Positions 54,069 to 63,504 of a stretch of DNA of 64,000 bases are shown here, in pieces. The position numbers and the translations under genes were made by a program. The stretch covers positions 1 to 64,000 of the forward strand of contig DASUXY010000032.1 in assembly GCA_036377675.1 (NCBI GenBank), in the 5' to 3' direction. The notes beneath the pieces are model-generated. The model saw only the letters and a program-made list of their open reading frames with translations, ran no database searches and had not been told where the DNA came from. How positions within the stretch are numbered: the first letter of the stretch is position 1; each line of letters opens with the position of its first letter. This DNA is from DASUXY01 sp036377675. GTDB lineage: Bacteria > Bacillota > Bacilli > Bacillales > Amphibacillaceae.

Positions 54069-55661
54069 TTGGGTACTTCTCTACTAAAAAAAATTGGCCA
54101 ATTGTTTATCATCGGCTTCGCTGGTAAAACGGTTCCTTACGAAGTGAAACAATGTATTCATACGTATCACGTTGGTGGAATTATTTTATTTAGTCGCAAT
54201 ATCGGAACTCCAGAAGAAACACTCGCTTTAACAACCGAATTGCAACGGGAGGCAAAGCGTGCGAACTATGAATACCCTCTTTTCATCTGTGTTGACCAAG
54301 AAAATGGTGTTGTACGTCGATTAGGTAAAGGGACTACGATTTTACCGGGGGCGATGATGTTAGGAGCAACGAATGATGTTAAGGCTGCTTATGAAATCGG
54401 TCAAATTACCGGAAAAGAATTAAAGTCTTTAGGAATCAATTGGAATTTAGCTCCGGTGTTAGATGTTAACAACAATCCAAATAATCGAGTAATTGGCGTT
54501 CGTTCATTTGGAGAATGCCCTGAAAAAGTTTCTCAATTCGGAAAAGCGATGATGGCTGGAATGCAAAGCGAAAGGCTGATGACGACGTTAAAGCACTTTC
54601 CTGGCCATGGTGATACACATGTCGATTCACATGTGAATCTTCCCGTCATTCCACATGATATTGAAAGGTTGAAGGAAGTCGAATTAAAGCCTTTTCAAAC
54701 GTGCATGAAAGCAGGTGCAGATGTCATTATGACAGCACACATCTCTTTTCCCGCACTTGAGAAAAAACGAGACGTACCAGCAACCGTTTCGAAAGCAGTG
54801 ATTACGGGTCTTCTAAGAGAAGAGCTTCGCTACAAAGGAGTCGTTATGACGGATTGCTTGGAAATGGAAGCGATCGCTAGTGAAATTGGTACAGAACAAG
54901 GGGCGATGCAAGCGATTCAAGCAGGTGTTGATCTCGTCACCATCTCTCATTCATTTGATAAACAAGTCCGCTCGATTCAAAACGTGTATGAAGCTGTTAA
55001 AAATGGTGATTTGACCGAAGAGGTCATCGAGCGATCTACAAACCGAATCCGAATGCTAAAAGAAACGTACTTACAATGGGAGGATTTACATAGAGAAAGG
55101 GACGATCCATTGACAATTGTCGGTTGCAAAGAACATCGGGAAATTGCTCGAAAAGTGTACAAAAAAGGAGTGACCATTGTTGATGAAAAGAAGATGCTGC
55201 CAATCTATCAAAACAGTAGTGGGGGAATTGCCATCTTAGAACTAGAAAATGACATCTTTACACAAGTCGAAGATCAACGCCCATCTGACGTTTCCTTAGG
55301 AAAAGTTATTTCTACATATGTTCGATCAGCAGAAACATATCGATCTTCAAACATGTTAACCCGATGTGAAGTGAGTGAACTTGTAAATAAGCTGAAGACA
55401 TTTGATATTGTTATGATTGGCGTACTTACAGGGTCCTCTGCGCGTATGTTGCGTCAATTAATTGAGCAATTAGAAAACGAACGTGTTTCCGTAATCATTA
55501 TCGCTCTAAAAAGTCCATACGTAGTCGTCGATTTACCTCGTGCATCAGCATATATTTATACGTATGAGTACACATATCCTGCATTAACAGTAGCTATTGC
55601 GGCTGTTTTTGGGAAGGAGCAAGTTTACGGACAGCTTCCAATTAAAATAAGTATTCAATAA
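54069..55661 (+). CDS. nagZ: Glycoside hydrolase family 3 beta-N-acetylglucosaminidase (cytoplasmic)
   Basis: 530 residues; GH3 barrel plus a C-terminal alpha/beta domain, as in Gram-positive NagZ. The diagnostic loop KHFPGHGDTHVDSH (175-188) contains the Asp186-His188 acid/base dyad, and Asp262 in MTDCLEME is the nucleophile. No signal peptide: the protein begins MGTSLLKKIGQLFIIGFAGK, the first fold element. So, unlike B. subtilis NagZ, it should act inside the cell, on imported GlcNAc-MurNAc. TTG start behind AAAGGAGG. First gene of the cell-wall sugar locus. Confidence 0.9.
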   Translation: MGTSLLKKIGQLFIIGFAGKTVPYEVKQCIHTYHVGGIILFSRNIGTPEETLALTTELQREAKRANYEYPLFICVDQENGVVRRLGKGTTILPGAMMLGATNDVKAAYEIGQITGKELKSLGINWNLAPVLDVNNNPNNRVIGVRSFGECPEKVSQFGKAMMAGMQSERLMTTLKHFPGHGDTHVDSHVNLPVIPHDIERLKEVELKPFQTCMKAGADVIMTAHISFPALEKKRDVPATVSKAVITGLLREELRYKGVVMTDCLEMEAIASEIGTEQGAMQAIQAGVDLVTISHSFDKQVRSIQNVYEAVKNGDLTEEVIERSTNRIRMLKETYLQWEDLHRERDDPLTIVGCKEHREIARKVYKKGVTIVDEKKMLPIYQNSSGGIAILELENDIFTQVEDQRPSDVSLGKVISTYVRSAETYRSSNMLTRCEVSELVNKLKTFDIVMIGVLTGSSARMLRQLIEQLENERVSVIIIALKSPYVVVDLPRASAYIYTYEYTYPALTVAIAAVFGKEQVYGQLPIKISIQ

Positions 55662-55721
55662 AATAGTCGTCGTATATGACGGTGAATGAAGAAGTTGTCA
55701 TCTAGCGAAAGGAGAGATTAT

Positions 55722-56690
55722 ATGTATGTTTTAGGAATTGACGGCGGTGGAACGAAAACGACTGGAGTCATTGCTAATGGTCGGGGTGAAGTTCAAGCAA
55801 TGTATACCGTACGCTCAACAAATCCAAATGTAGTTAAAAAGTCTATTTTACAAAAGGAATTATCGACACTTTTTACAGCTTTACAAAAGCAGAATCGTTA
55901 TGCATTTTCTCATTTGCAGCGAGTGTTTGCTGCCATGTCAGGTGTGGATCATTCAGATCATAAGAAGGAAATGAAACAAATCATACACGATTTACTTCCG
56001 AACTCTATTCCAGTTGATGTCGATAATGATGCAGTAGCAGCTTTATATTCGGGTACATATGGCGCTTTCGGTGTCGTACAAATTGCAGGCACCGGATCAA
56101 TTACATATGGAATAAATGATGAAGAAAAGAGAGGACGGGTCGGTGGGTGGGGGCATTTAATCGATGAACGTGGAAGTGGCTTTTCCATCGGCAGCTTAGG
56201 CTTAAGAGAGGCTTTTTCAGCATATGATCGGGGAATCAAAACGTTATTAGAAGAAAAATTACTAAATTATTTCTCTATTTCCTCACTCCCAGAGCTTGTC
56301 CAGCATATTTATCGTGGACCGAATCCGAAAGAAACAGTTGCGTCCTTAAGTCGACTCATCATTCAAGCAGCGGATGAAAAAGATAGAGTAGCTCAACGAA
56401 TCATTCGCGAAAATGGTCAATATATGGGGGAATCAATCGTCCGTTTAATCCAGAAACTTTTTAAACAAATCGATGAAGATAGAGAGATTCCTATCGTGTT
56501 CGCTGGTGGTCTTTTTCATCGGTTTGATTTGTTTCGTCATTCAGTAGAGGAGGTCATGCAAAAGTATCCTTTCAAAACACGTTTCATTATTCCGGTGATC
56601 GAGCCTGTTGGTGGATCTGTCATCGCCGCTTTACGAAGAGAGAACATTTCAATTCATGACGATTTTCCGGACGTATTTCACCTAAGTTGA
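55722..56690 (+). CDS. murK: BadF/BadG-family amino-sugar kinase (MurK/NagK-like)
   Basis: 322 residues of the ASKHA fold: GIDGGGTKT phosphate loop, IAGTGSITYG and the GGWGHLIDERGSGFSIG motif of N-acetylglucosamine kinases. MurK of Clostridium acetobutylicum phosphorylates both GlcNAc and MurNAc at position 6. In this position it would phosphorylate the monosaccharides freed by NagZ. ATG at 55722 follows AAAGGAGAG. Not separated from nagZ by a terminator. Confidence 0.82.
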   Translation: MYVLGIDGGGTKTTGVIANGRGEVQAMYTVRSTNPNVVKKSILQKELSTLFTALQKQNRYAFSHLQRVFAAMSGVDHSDHKKEMKQIIHDLLPNSIPVDVDNDAVAALYSGTYGAFGVVQIAGTGSITYGINDEEKRGRVGGWGHLIDERGSGFSIGSLGLREAFSAYDRGIKTLLEEKLLNYFSISSLPELVQHIYRGPNPKETVASLSRLIIQAADEKDRVAQRIIRENGQYMGESIVRLIQKLFKQIDEDREIPIVFAGGLFHRFDLFRHSVEEVMQKYPFKTRFIIPVIEPVGGSVIAALRRENISIHDDFPDVFHLS

Positions 56691-56729
56691 GTAAATAAAC
56701 CTCTTTTTTAATAAAATTAGAAGATGCAT

Positions 56730-56741
56730 AAATACGTATTT
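56730..56741. promoter_or_regulatory. Palindrome AAATACGTATTT, candidate operator
   Basis: A perfect 12-bp palindrome flanked by ATGCAT on both sides lies 130 nt before the sugar-binding protein gene. It could bind an RpiR/MurR-type regulator; no such gene is in the window. Confidence 0.3.
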
Positions 56742-56869
56742 GTATCATATGCATTAGAAAGACAAACGTTTCTGAACGTTGGAAGTGTTCATGAAATGAT
56801 GATTTACGCCCAATGTATTGACGGTAAATGTAAGGGCTTTCACACAGTGTTATAAAGGAGGAGTATGTG

Positions 56870-58192
56870 ATGGTTCATCGTTTACGTATGCTGAGCTTCT
56901 TTCTTTTTGTTTCGATGGTATTCATTATAGGCTGCTCGTCAAATCAAGAAACTGGAAAGAAAGATGAGCAAGCGAAAAAAAGTGAATCTGATGAAACAGC
57001 GGAGCTCACGGTGTGGATTATGGAAACGGGTTCACCAGAAGAAGCTGAAGCTTATTTTTCCGGAGTGACGGAACAATTCAATGAAATGTATCCGCATGTG
57101 ACGGTTCATGTTCAATTTATCCCATGGTTATCAGCCCATCAAAACCTAATAACAGCGATGGCGGGTGGAGATGCTCCTGATATTTCGGAATTAGGGACGA
57201 CTTGGAATCCAGAGTTTGCTGCGATGGGGGCGTTGATGAATCTAGACGATGTTACAAAAGAATGGGGATTAGAAGACGGCTGGGTCCCTGCACTGGAGGA
57301 AGTCGGCACATATGATGGCAGTTTATATGGTGTTCCGTGGTATGCCGGATTAAGACAGCTCATATATAACGAAGAAATTTTAAAAGAAGCAGAGGTCGAT
57401 GTTCCGACGACGTATGATGAACTTCAAGAAGTAGGTAAAGCCATTCTCGAAAAAACAGATGCGTATGTATATCCAGCAGTAGGTATTTCACAACATTTTG
57501 TGTTACCGATGATTTGGCATTTCGGAGGAGAACTTGCAGTACAGGAGGAAAATGAAGATGGAGACATGAAATGGGTTTCTAAAGTGAATGAACAAGAAGC
57601 GATCGATGCCATTGAATATTATACAAATATGTACAAGGAGGGCTTCGTTCCCGAAGGTGCTTTAAATTGGTCCGTACTTGAGGCACGTCAAGCCTTTGCA
57701 CAAGAAGACTTAGCGATGACAATTGACGTAGCTCCGGGAGTGCAGGCGATGATTAGTGAGAATCCTGATCTTGAAAATAAGATAGGCATCGCTCCCTTAC
57801 CAAAAGAAAAAAATAACATAAGTTTCGTCGGAGGCTCGAATTTAGCCATTTTCGAACAATCGCCGCATAAAGACTTAGCTGCTGAATATGTGAAGCTTCT
57901 CATTTCTGAAGAAAACATTCGCAAGTGGGCACAGCTTACAGGATTCTTTCCAGGAACATTAGAAGGTTTAGATGATGCTGTCTTTACAGATGACCCGTTC
58001 CTATCTGTTTTTGCGGAGGCGATGGTCGAAGGGAAGTCTTATCCCGCGAGTCCTTCTTGGGGACGGTTTGAAGGTGAAAATTTGTTCGTTTCACCGATTC
58101 AAGAAATTATGAGTGGTGAACGAACAGTGAAAGAAGCATTGGATGATATAGCAGAAATGATGGATAACATCTTTTTAACGGAAACTAAATAA
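56870..58192 (+). CDS. ABC transporter sugar-binding lipoprotein
   Basis: 440 residues with lipobox FIIGC (Cys22 region) and the MalE-type binding fold: ELTVWIMETGSPEEAEAYFSGV at the start, AGGDAPDISELGTTW and the SPSWGRFE segment. Part of the CUT1 sugar transporter class. Genes on both sides make a peptidoglycan amino-sugar disaccharide the likely ligand. ATG at 56870 behind AAAGGAGG. Confidence 0.82.
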   Translation: MVHRLRMLSFFLFVSMVFIIGCSSNQETGKKDEQAKKSESDETAELTVWIMETGSPEEAEAYFSGVTEQFNEMYPHVTVHVQFIPWLSAHQNLITAMAGGDAPDISELGTTWNPEFAAMGALMNLDDVTKEWGLEDGWVPALEEVGTYDGSLYGVPWYAGLRQLIYNEEILKEAEVDVPTTYDELQEVGKAILEKTDAYVYPAVGISQHFVLPMIWHFGGELAVQEENEDGDMKWVSKVNEQEAIDAIEYYTNMYKEGFVPEGALNWSVLEARQAFAQEDLAMTIDVAPGVQAMISENPDLENKIGIAPLPKEKNNISFVGGSNLAIFEQSPHKDLAAEYVKLLISEENIRKWAQLTGFFPGTLEGLDDAVFTDDPFLSVFAEAMVEGKSYPASPSWGRFEGENLFVSPIQEIMSGERTVKEALDDIAEMMDNIFLTETK

Positions 58193-58201
58193 ATGAATCA
58201 A

Positions 58202-58234
58202 AAGCCGATGGTCGTATACCTACATCGGCCTTTT
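58202..58234 (+). terminator. Attenuating hairpin between binding-protein and permease genes
   Basis: GCCGATG / CATCGGC stem followed by CTTTT, 20 nt before the permease start. It would lower permease expression relative to the receptor. Confidence 0.6.
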
Positions 58235-58252
58235 CCATAAGGAGTTGTCAGT

Positions 58253-59140
58253 ATGAAAAACCGTTGGCTTCCGTGGCTCCTCCTAGCACCTGCATTGCTA
58301 TTAATCATAGGTCTAACGATTTATCCTTTGCTTTATACGTTATTTCTATCTTTTCAGCACTATGATATGTATTCAATGCTGAGTGGTGAAACGAAATGGG
58401 TTGGATTTGAAAACTATCGACAAACATTAACAGATCCTTTCTTTTGGAAAGTGACGCGAAATACCGTTTTATTCGGATTAGCATGTGTAATGGGAACAAT
58501 GGTTGTCGGCTTATGTGTTGCTCTTTTGTTACACACTAAGTTTAAGGGGAGTAACATCTTAGGAATCGCCATTCTAGTGCCTTGGGTCTTTCCGGCAGTT
58601 GCTGGGGGAATTGTTTGGCGTTGGATGTTCCATGACCAGTATGGCATCGCAAACTTCTTTTTAGTTAAACTCGGTTTTGAAAAATTTCAAGGATTTGCAT
58701 GGTTTAATAGTAGTTTTACGGCATTTTTTATTATCTTTTTAATGATTGTTTGGCAAAGCTTTCCGTTCATCGCCATTTCTTTACTTGCCGGCTTTCAAAC
58801 GATTCCGAACTCCTTATATGAAGCAGCTGAGATTGATGGAGCGACAGGATGGGATAAATTAACGAAAATTACGTTGCCAATGCTAAAGCCGTTACTACTT
58901 ATTTTATTTATTTTGTCGACCATTTGGGATTTTAAAATCTTTGACCAAATTTACGTGATGACTGAAGGAGGTCCAGCACGTGGTACGTATGTATTAGCAT
59001 TGTATTCTTGGAACGAAGCCATTAATGCTCTGAATTTCGGAATGGCTTCTACGATTGCGATGCTCATGTTTGTCCTGTTAATAATCTTTATTACGATTTA
59101 CGTTTATTTCATGCGTGAAGATGAGGCGGTGAAATCATGA
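58253..59140 (+). CDS. ABC sugar permease, MalF/UgpA type
   Basis: 295 residues, six helices. PWLLLAPALLLIIGLTIYPLLYTL is the typical first helix and EAAEIDGATGWDKLTKITLPMLKP the EAA loop. Overlaps the next permease by 4 nt. Confidence 0.85.
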   Translation: MKNRWLPWLLLAPALLLIIGLTIYPLLYTLFLSFQHYDMYSMLSGETKWVGFENYRQTLTDPFFWKVTRNTVLFGLACVMGTMVVGLCVALLLHTKFKGSNILGIAILVPWVFPAVAGGIVWRWMFHDQYGIANFFLVKLGFEKFQGFAWFNSSFTAFFIIFLMIVWQSFPFIAISLLAGFQTIPNSLYEAAEIDGATGWDKLTKITLPMLKPLLLILFILSTIWDFKIFDQIYVMTEGGPARGTYVLALYSWNEAINALNFGMASTIAMLMFVLLIIFITIYVYFMREDEAVKS

Positions 59141-59970
59141 GGTATAAAACGACTTTGCAAAAAATATGTATTTACAGTCTAGCAGTCATTACTTTTATTG
59201 TCGCGCTATTTCCATTTTGGTGGATGATGATTAGCTCATTAAAACCGTCACATGAAATTTTTAGTAAAGTACCTACATTTTGGCCGCGGAACGTAACATT
59301 TGAACATTATACGAATATTTTCGTTCGCGCGAATTTTTGGGGGTATTTTAAAAATAGTTTACTCGTTGCAGGGACGGTAACGGTAATCGGTACCGGAATT
59401 GCTTCTTTAGCAGGATATGCTTTAGGAAGATTTCCCCTTCGAGGTAAAGAGATGATTTTATTAACGGTTCTTTTCGTGCAAATGTTTCCGTTAGTCGTTT
59501 TGATTATTCCGCTATTTATCATCATGAGCCAATTAAACTTAACGAATTCATTAGTTGGACTTGTTATTACGTATTTAACCTTTTCTTTACCTTTTTGTAT
59601 ATGGATGTTGCGCAGCTATTTTAGTTCGATTCCTATTGAAATTGAAGAAGCGGCACTCATCGATGGATGTACACGGATGCAAGCGTTTCGAAAAGTAATT
59701 TTTCCCCTCGCTTGGCCGGGTATATCGGCGACAAGTATTTTTGCATTCATTACAGCATGGAATGAGTTCGTTTTTGCAGTGACCTTTATTAAAGATGATC
59801 AGTTACGAACGTTACCTTTAGCTTTGCAACAATTTTTTAGTCGCTTTACGGCTGATTACGGTGGATTGATGGCCGCTTCAACCATTGCGACGATTCCTGT
59901 CTTGTTATTTTTTATGTTTTTCCAAAAGCGCATGACGAAAGGTCTCGTTCAAGGGTCTGTGAAACATTAA
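59137..59970 (+). CDS. ABC sugar permease, MalG/UgpE type
   Basis: 277 residues; ALFPFWWMMISSLKPSHEIF at the start, and EEAALIDGCTRMQAFRKVIFPLAWPG as the EAA loop. No ATPase gene is in the locus, so a shared MsmX-type ATPase encoded elsewhere is expected, as for many CUT1 systems in bacilli. Confidence 0.85.
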   Translation: MRYKTTLQKICIYSLAVITFIVALFPFWWMMISSLKPSHEIFSKVPTFWPRNVTFEHYTNIFVRANFWGYFKNSLLVAGTVTVIGTGIASLAGYALGRFPLRGKEMILLTVLFVQMFPLVVLIIPLFIIMSQLNLTNSLVGLVITYLTFSLPFCIWMLRSYFSSIPIEIEEAALIDGCTRMQAFRKVIFPLAWPGISATSIFAFITAWNEFVFAVTFIKDDQLRTLPLALQQFFSRFTADYGGLMAASTIATIPVLLFFMFFQKRMTKGLVQGSVKH

Positions 59971-60007
59971 TGTGCTTAAATATGGGAGAGAAATGAGGGA
60001 GGTTTAC

Positions 60008-60922
60008 ATGTTTGATTCGTTAACGACAGAACAGCGAAACGAACAGACGCGAAACATAGATCTTTTACCGATTTATGACGTTTTAAAAATGATGAATGAA
60101 GAAGATCGAAACGTTCTTCAAGCTGTTGAAAGTGAATTAATAACGATTGAAAAAGCTGTGAAACTTGTTATTCATTCCTTTAAGGAAAATGGGCGATTAA
60201 TCTATGTCGGTGCGGGAACGAGTGGGCGATTAGGAATCTTAGATGCTGTGGAATGTGAACCGACTTTCAGTTCACCTCCTGAAATGGTTCAAGGGCTAAT
60301 GGCAGGAGGAATGAAAGCTTTCACAAAAGCGGTGGAAGGGGCTGAAGACGATGCCAAGAAGGGTGCCCTCGATTTACAAGCGATCAAACTTTGTGAGAAA
60401 GATACAGTCATCGGTATTTCAGCGAGCGGACGCACACCATATGTGATAGGAGCGTTGACATATGCGAATGATAGAAAAGCAAAGACGGTTAGCATCGCTT
60501 GTAACAAAAAGTCGCGAATGAGCGCGTTGTCCCAAGTGGCGATTGAATTAGACACAGGTCCGGAAATTGTAGCGGGTTCAACGAGATTAAAAGCAGGCAC
60601 AGCACAAAAAATAGTGTTAAATATGATATCAACCGTTTCGATGATTGGTATCGGAAAAGTGTATGAAAATTTAATGGTTGATGTAAAGCCGACGAATGAA
60701 AAATTAGCTGAACGTTCTAAACGAATGATTATGGAAGCAACGGGCGTAGACGAAGAAATAGCAGAGCAATATTTTGAACGGTCAAATCGACATGTAAAAG
60801 CTGCCATTGTCATGATTCTATTGCAATGTTCGTTAGAAGAAGCTGAAGAACAACTCAATCGTAACAACGGATTCGTTCGCAACGTCATACAACGGAAAGA
60901 GGAGGACTATAATGTGGATTGA
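60008..60922 (+). CDS. murQ: N-acetylmuramic acid 6-phosphate etherase
   Basis: Cleaves the D-lactyl ether of MurNAc-6-phosphate to give GlcNAc-6-phosphate and D-lactate. 304 residues with the SIS fold: VGAGTSGRLGILDAVECEPTF, GLMAGG, GISASGRTPYV and GSTRLKAGTAQK are family signatures. ATG at 60008 behind GAGGGAGG. Its stop overlaps the start of murP by 11 nt. Confidence 0.95.
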   Translation: MFDSLTTEQRNEQTRNIDLLPIYDVLKMMNEEDRNVLQAVESELITIEKAVKLVIHSFKENGRLIYVGAGTSGRLGILDAVECEPTFSSPPEMVQGLMAGGMKAFTKAVEGAEDDAKKGALDLQAIKLCEKDTVIGISASGRTPYVIGALTYANDRKAKTVSIACNKKSRMSALSQVAIELDTGPEIVAGSTRLKAGTAQKIVLNMISTVSMIGIGKVYENLMVDVKPTNEKLAERSKRMIMEATGVDEEIAEQYFERSNRHVKAAIVMILLQCSLEEAEEQLNRNNGFVRNVIQRKEEDYNVD

Positions 60923-62288
60923 ACAATTAGCTCGTGCGATCCTGTCAGCGATTGGAGGAAAAGATAATGTTGAGCAAATAGCCTGCTGTATGACCCGTTT
61001 GCGCATTTTATTAAAAGATGATAAGAAGGTCGACATCAATCAATTGAAAGGAACGGATGGAGTGCTCGGCGTCATCCGTGATGAAACGTTACAAATTGTC
61101 ATCGGCCCAGGTACGGTCATTAAAGTTGCCACACAAATGGGCGAATGGACCGGACTGCGAATTGGAGAAAAAACTTCCGTTCATGAGGATCAGCTAACGT
61201 TTGTTGAAAGAGTCACACGACAAAAAGAAGCAAAAAAGCAATCAAATAAAACATCATTCAAACGTTTTTTGCAACGCATTGGAAATATTTTCATTCCGTT
61301 AATTCCTGGTTTAGTCGCTTCAGGAATTATTAACGGTGTAGCTAACTTTTTGAAAAATGCTGAAATCGGCGTAAATTCAACGTGGATGCAAATTTTACTG
61401 CTCCTTGGGAGTGGAATATTTACGTATTTAGCTATTTTAGTTGGTTGGAATACAGCAAAGGAATTTGGAGGAACGCCGGTTCTCGGAGCATTAGCCGGAA
61501 TGTTTTTATTTAATCCGATGCTTGCTGAGATTACGATTTATGGTGAACAATTAGTCGTTGGACGTGGGGGCTTATTTGGAGTCATTTTTGCGGCATGGTT
61601 AATGACATTTGTTGAAAAGCATGTCCGAAAAGCAATTCCAACTTCGGTCGATATCATTTTCACTCCTTTCATAACATTATTAGTTGTAGGGATTGTTTCT
61701 CTATACACGGTCATGCCAGTAGCAGGCGTCATTTCCGATGCAATTACAAAAGGGTTAACAGGATTGATTGAAATCGGTGGCGTCATTGCTGGAGCAGTTC
61801 TTGCAGGTTTCTTTTTACCACTGGTGATGGTCGGTCTTCATCACGGTTTAACCCCGATTCATTTGGAGCTCATTCAAACGTTCGGAAATACAGCTTTATT
61901 AACAATTCTTGCGATGGCAGGTGCAGGGCAAGTCGGAGCTGCTATGGCAATCAATGTAAAAACAAAAAATAAACGTTTGAAAAATATAATTAAAGGTGGA
62001 TTACCAGTTGGCTTTTTAGGTATAGGTGAGCCTTTGTTATATGGTGTAACGCTTCCACTTGGAAGGCCATTTATAACAGCTTGTCTCGGTGGCGCTGTTG
62101 GTGGTGCCTTTCAAGCAGTAATGCATACAGCTGCCAAAGGAATTGGTGTATCCGGACTATCTTTAATTCCGCTCATTGATGATGGAAAATATCTCCTTTA
62201 CTTTTTTGGACTCATCATCGCGTATGGAGCTGGATTTTTGTTCACTTATTTATTTGGCTTCAAAGAAGAAATGGCTAACAATATATAA
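60912..62288 (+). CDS. murP: PTS IIBC component specific for MurNAc (MurP)
   Basis: 458 residues: IIB domain with the phosphorylated cysteine in ACCMTRLR (Cys26 most likely), IVIGPGTV, then a IIC domain of about ten helices with GLHHGLTPIHLELIQ and the GEPLLYGV motif. No IIA domain is fused, so a shared glucose-type IIA is needed. Overlap with murQ and presence of mupG support MurNAc or MurNAc-GlcNAc as substrate. Confidence 0.88.
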   Translation: MWIEQLARAILSAIGGKDNVEQIACCMTRLRILLKDDKKVDINQLKGTDGVLGVIRDETLQIVIGPGTVIKVATQMGEWTGLRIGEKTSVHEDQLTFVERVTRQKEAKKQSNKTSFKRFLQRIGNIFIPLIPGLVASGIINGVANFLKNAEIGVNSTWMQILLLLGSGIFTYLAILVGWNTAKEFGGTPVLGALAGMFLFNPMLAEITIYGEQLVVGRGGLFGVIFAAWLMTFVEKHVRKAIPTSVDIIFTPFITLLVVGIVSLYTVMPVAGVISDAITKGLTGLIEIGGVIAGAVLAGFFLPLVMVGLHHGLTPIHLELIQTFGNTALLTILAMAGAGQVGAAMAINVKTKNKRLKNIIKGGLPVGFLGIGEPLLYGVTLPLGRPFITACLGGAVGGAFQAVMHTAAKGIGVSGLSLIPLIDDGKYLLYFFGLIIAYGAGFLFTYLFGFKEEMANNI

Positions 62289-62330
62289 ATGAAGGAGGAA
62301 AAGCTCCTTCTTGTTCAATGGGGGCCGCGT

Positions 62331-63413
62331 ATGTTAGGGATATCTATTTATTTAGGAGAGAAATCTGTAATTAAACAAAAATCGTATATTGAAAAGATGG
62401 CCCGGATTGGATGTAGCTTACTGTTTACATCCCTCCATATTCCTGAAGAAGATTCAACCGTATATTGTCGACAATTAAAAAGACTTGGGCAACTGGCGAT
62501 GCAATTTGATATGTCGCTAATTGTTGATGTTTCCTCAACCTTTACAGATTTATTCGAAAATGTGTCGGAAATGGCTGATCAGCTTATGGGTTGGGGAGTA
62601 ACAGGGGTTCGCATCGATTACGGAATAGATGTGGATGTAATTGTAAAGTTATCCCATCAGATGAACATAGCTTTGAATGCAAGCACACTGACAGAAGCGT
62701 CGTTAAAGCAGTTGAAAGAAGAGGGACTGAATATTGACGCGACTGAGGCGTGGCACAATTTTTATCCGCGTCCTGAAACGGGATTAAGTTGGCACAATTT
62801 TAGGAGCAAAAATCAATGGTTACATACGGAAGGTCTGCCTGTTGCTGCATTTATTCCTGGAGATGGTCAATTACGGGGGCCACTTTTTGAAAAATTGCCA
62901 ACTGTAGAGAATCATCGACATTTGTCTACCTTTGCCGCTTTAATGGAGATGCAAAGCATGGGATGTGTAAACTATGTGTTGATCGGTGATATAAGCATTA
63001 ATCACTTTTCTTTTCGACAACTTAAGTCTTATATGAATGAAGAGATTTTGTTACGAGCCGTTCCATGTGAAGGAGTTCGTTCCGAATGGATGAAACAAGT
63101 GGCTCGGGTGCATACGAATCGGGCTGATTGTGCGCAAGATTGCCTTCGTTCGATACAATCAAGGAAAGATGCCATGAATCATAAAAACACCATTCCACCA
63201 GATAACTGTGTAGAGCGACCGCTAGGAACGATTACGGTTGATAATGAGCACTATTTACGTTATCAGGGGGAAGTGCAAATTACGCTAACTGATTTATCTC
63301 AGGATCATCGTGTCAACGTACTTGGTCGAGTGATTCCAGAAGACCGGCCATTGTTGCGATGGATAAAAGGAAACCAAAACTTCAGAATTGACTGGTTAAC
63401 AAAAGATCAATAA
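62331..63413 (+). CDS. mupG: 6-phospho-N-acetylmuramidase (MupG, DUF871)
   Basis: 360 residues: an N-terminal TIM barrel beginning LGISIYLGE with GVTGVRIDYGID and WHNFYPRPETGLSW, and a C-terminal cyclophilin-like domain (RPLGTITVDNEHYLRYQGEVQ). MupG of Staphylococcus aureus hydrolyses MurNAc-6P-GlcNAc delivered by MurP. The ATG at 62331 has GGGGG at a suitable distance and yields the family N-terminus; an ATG at 62289 immediately after murP would add 14 residues, with its own AAGGAGG lying downstream of it. Confidence 0.85.
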   Translation: MLGISIYLGEKSVIKQKSYIEKMARIGCSLLFTSLHIPEEDSTVYCRQLKRLGQLAMQFDMSLIVDVSSTFTDLFENVSEMADQLMGWGVTGVRIDYGIDVDVIVKLSHQMNIALNASTLTEASLKQLKEEGLNIDATEAWHNFYPRPETGLSWHNFRSKNQWLHTEGLPVAAFIPGDGQLRGPLFEKLPTVENHRHLSTFAALMEMQSMGCVNYVLIGDISINHFSFRQLKSYMNEEILLRAVPCEGVRSEWMKQVARVHTNRADCAQDCLRSIQSRKDAMNHKNTIPPDNCVERPLGTITVDNEHYLRYQGEVQITLTDLSQDHRVNVLGRVIPEDRPLLRWIKGNQNFRIDWLTKDQ

Positions 63414-63504
63414 GTTTTTCATATAAATGGTCAAATATGCTTGTCGCAATGGAGCAAATATGCTATGGTTTATAAACAAAATAAACAAAAAGGAGGTATG
63501 ATTC

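Noticed and set aside
60289..60888. Long minus-strand open frame opposite murQ
   Set aside because: It is an antisense shadow of a well-supported gene and has no start signals.
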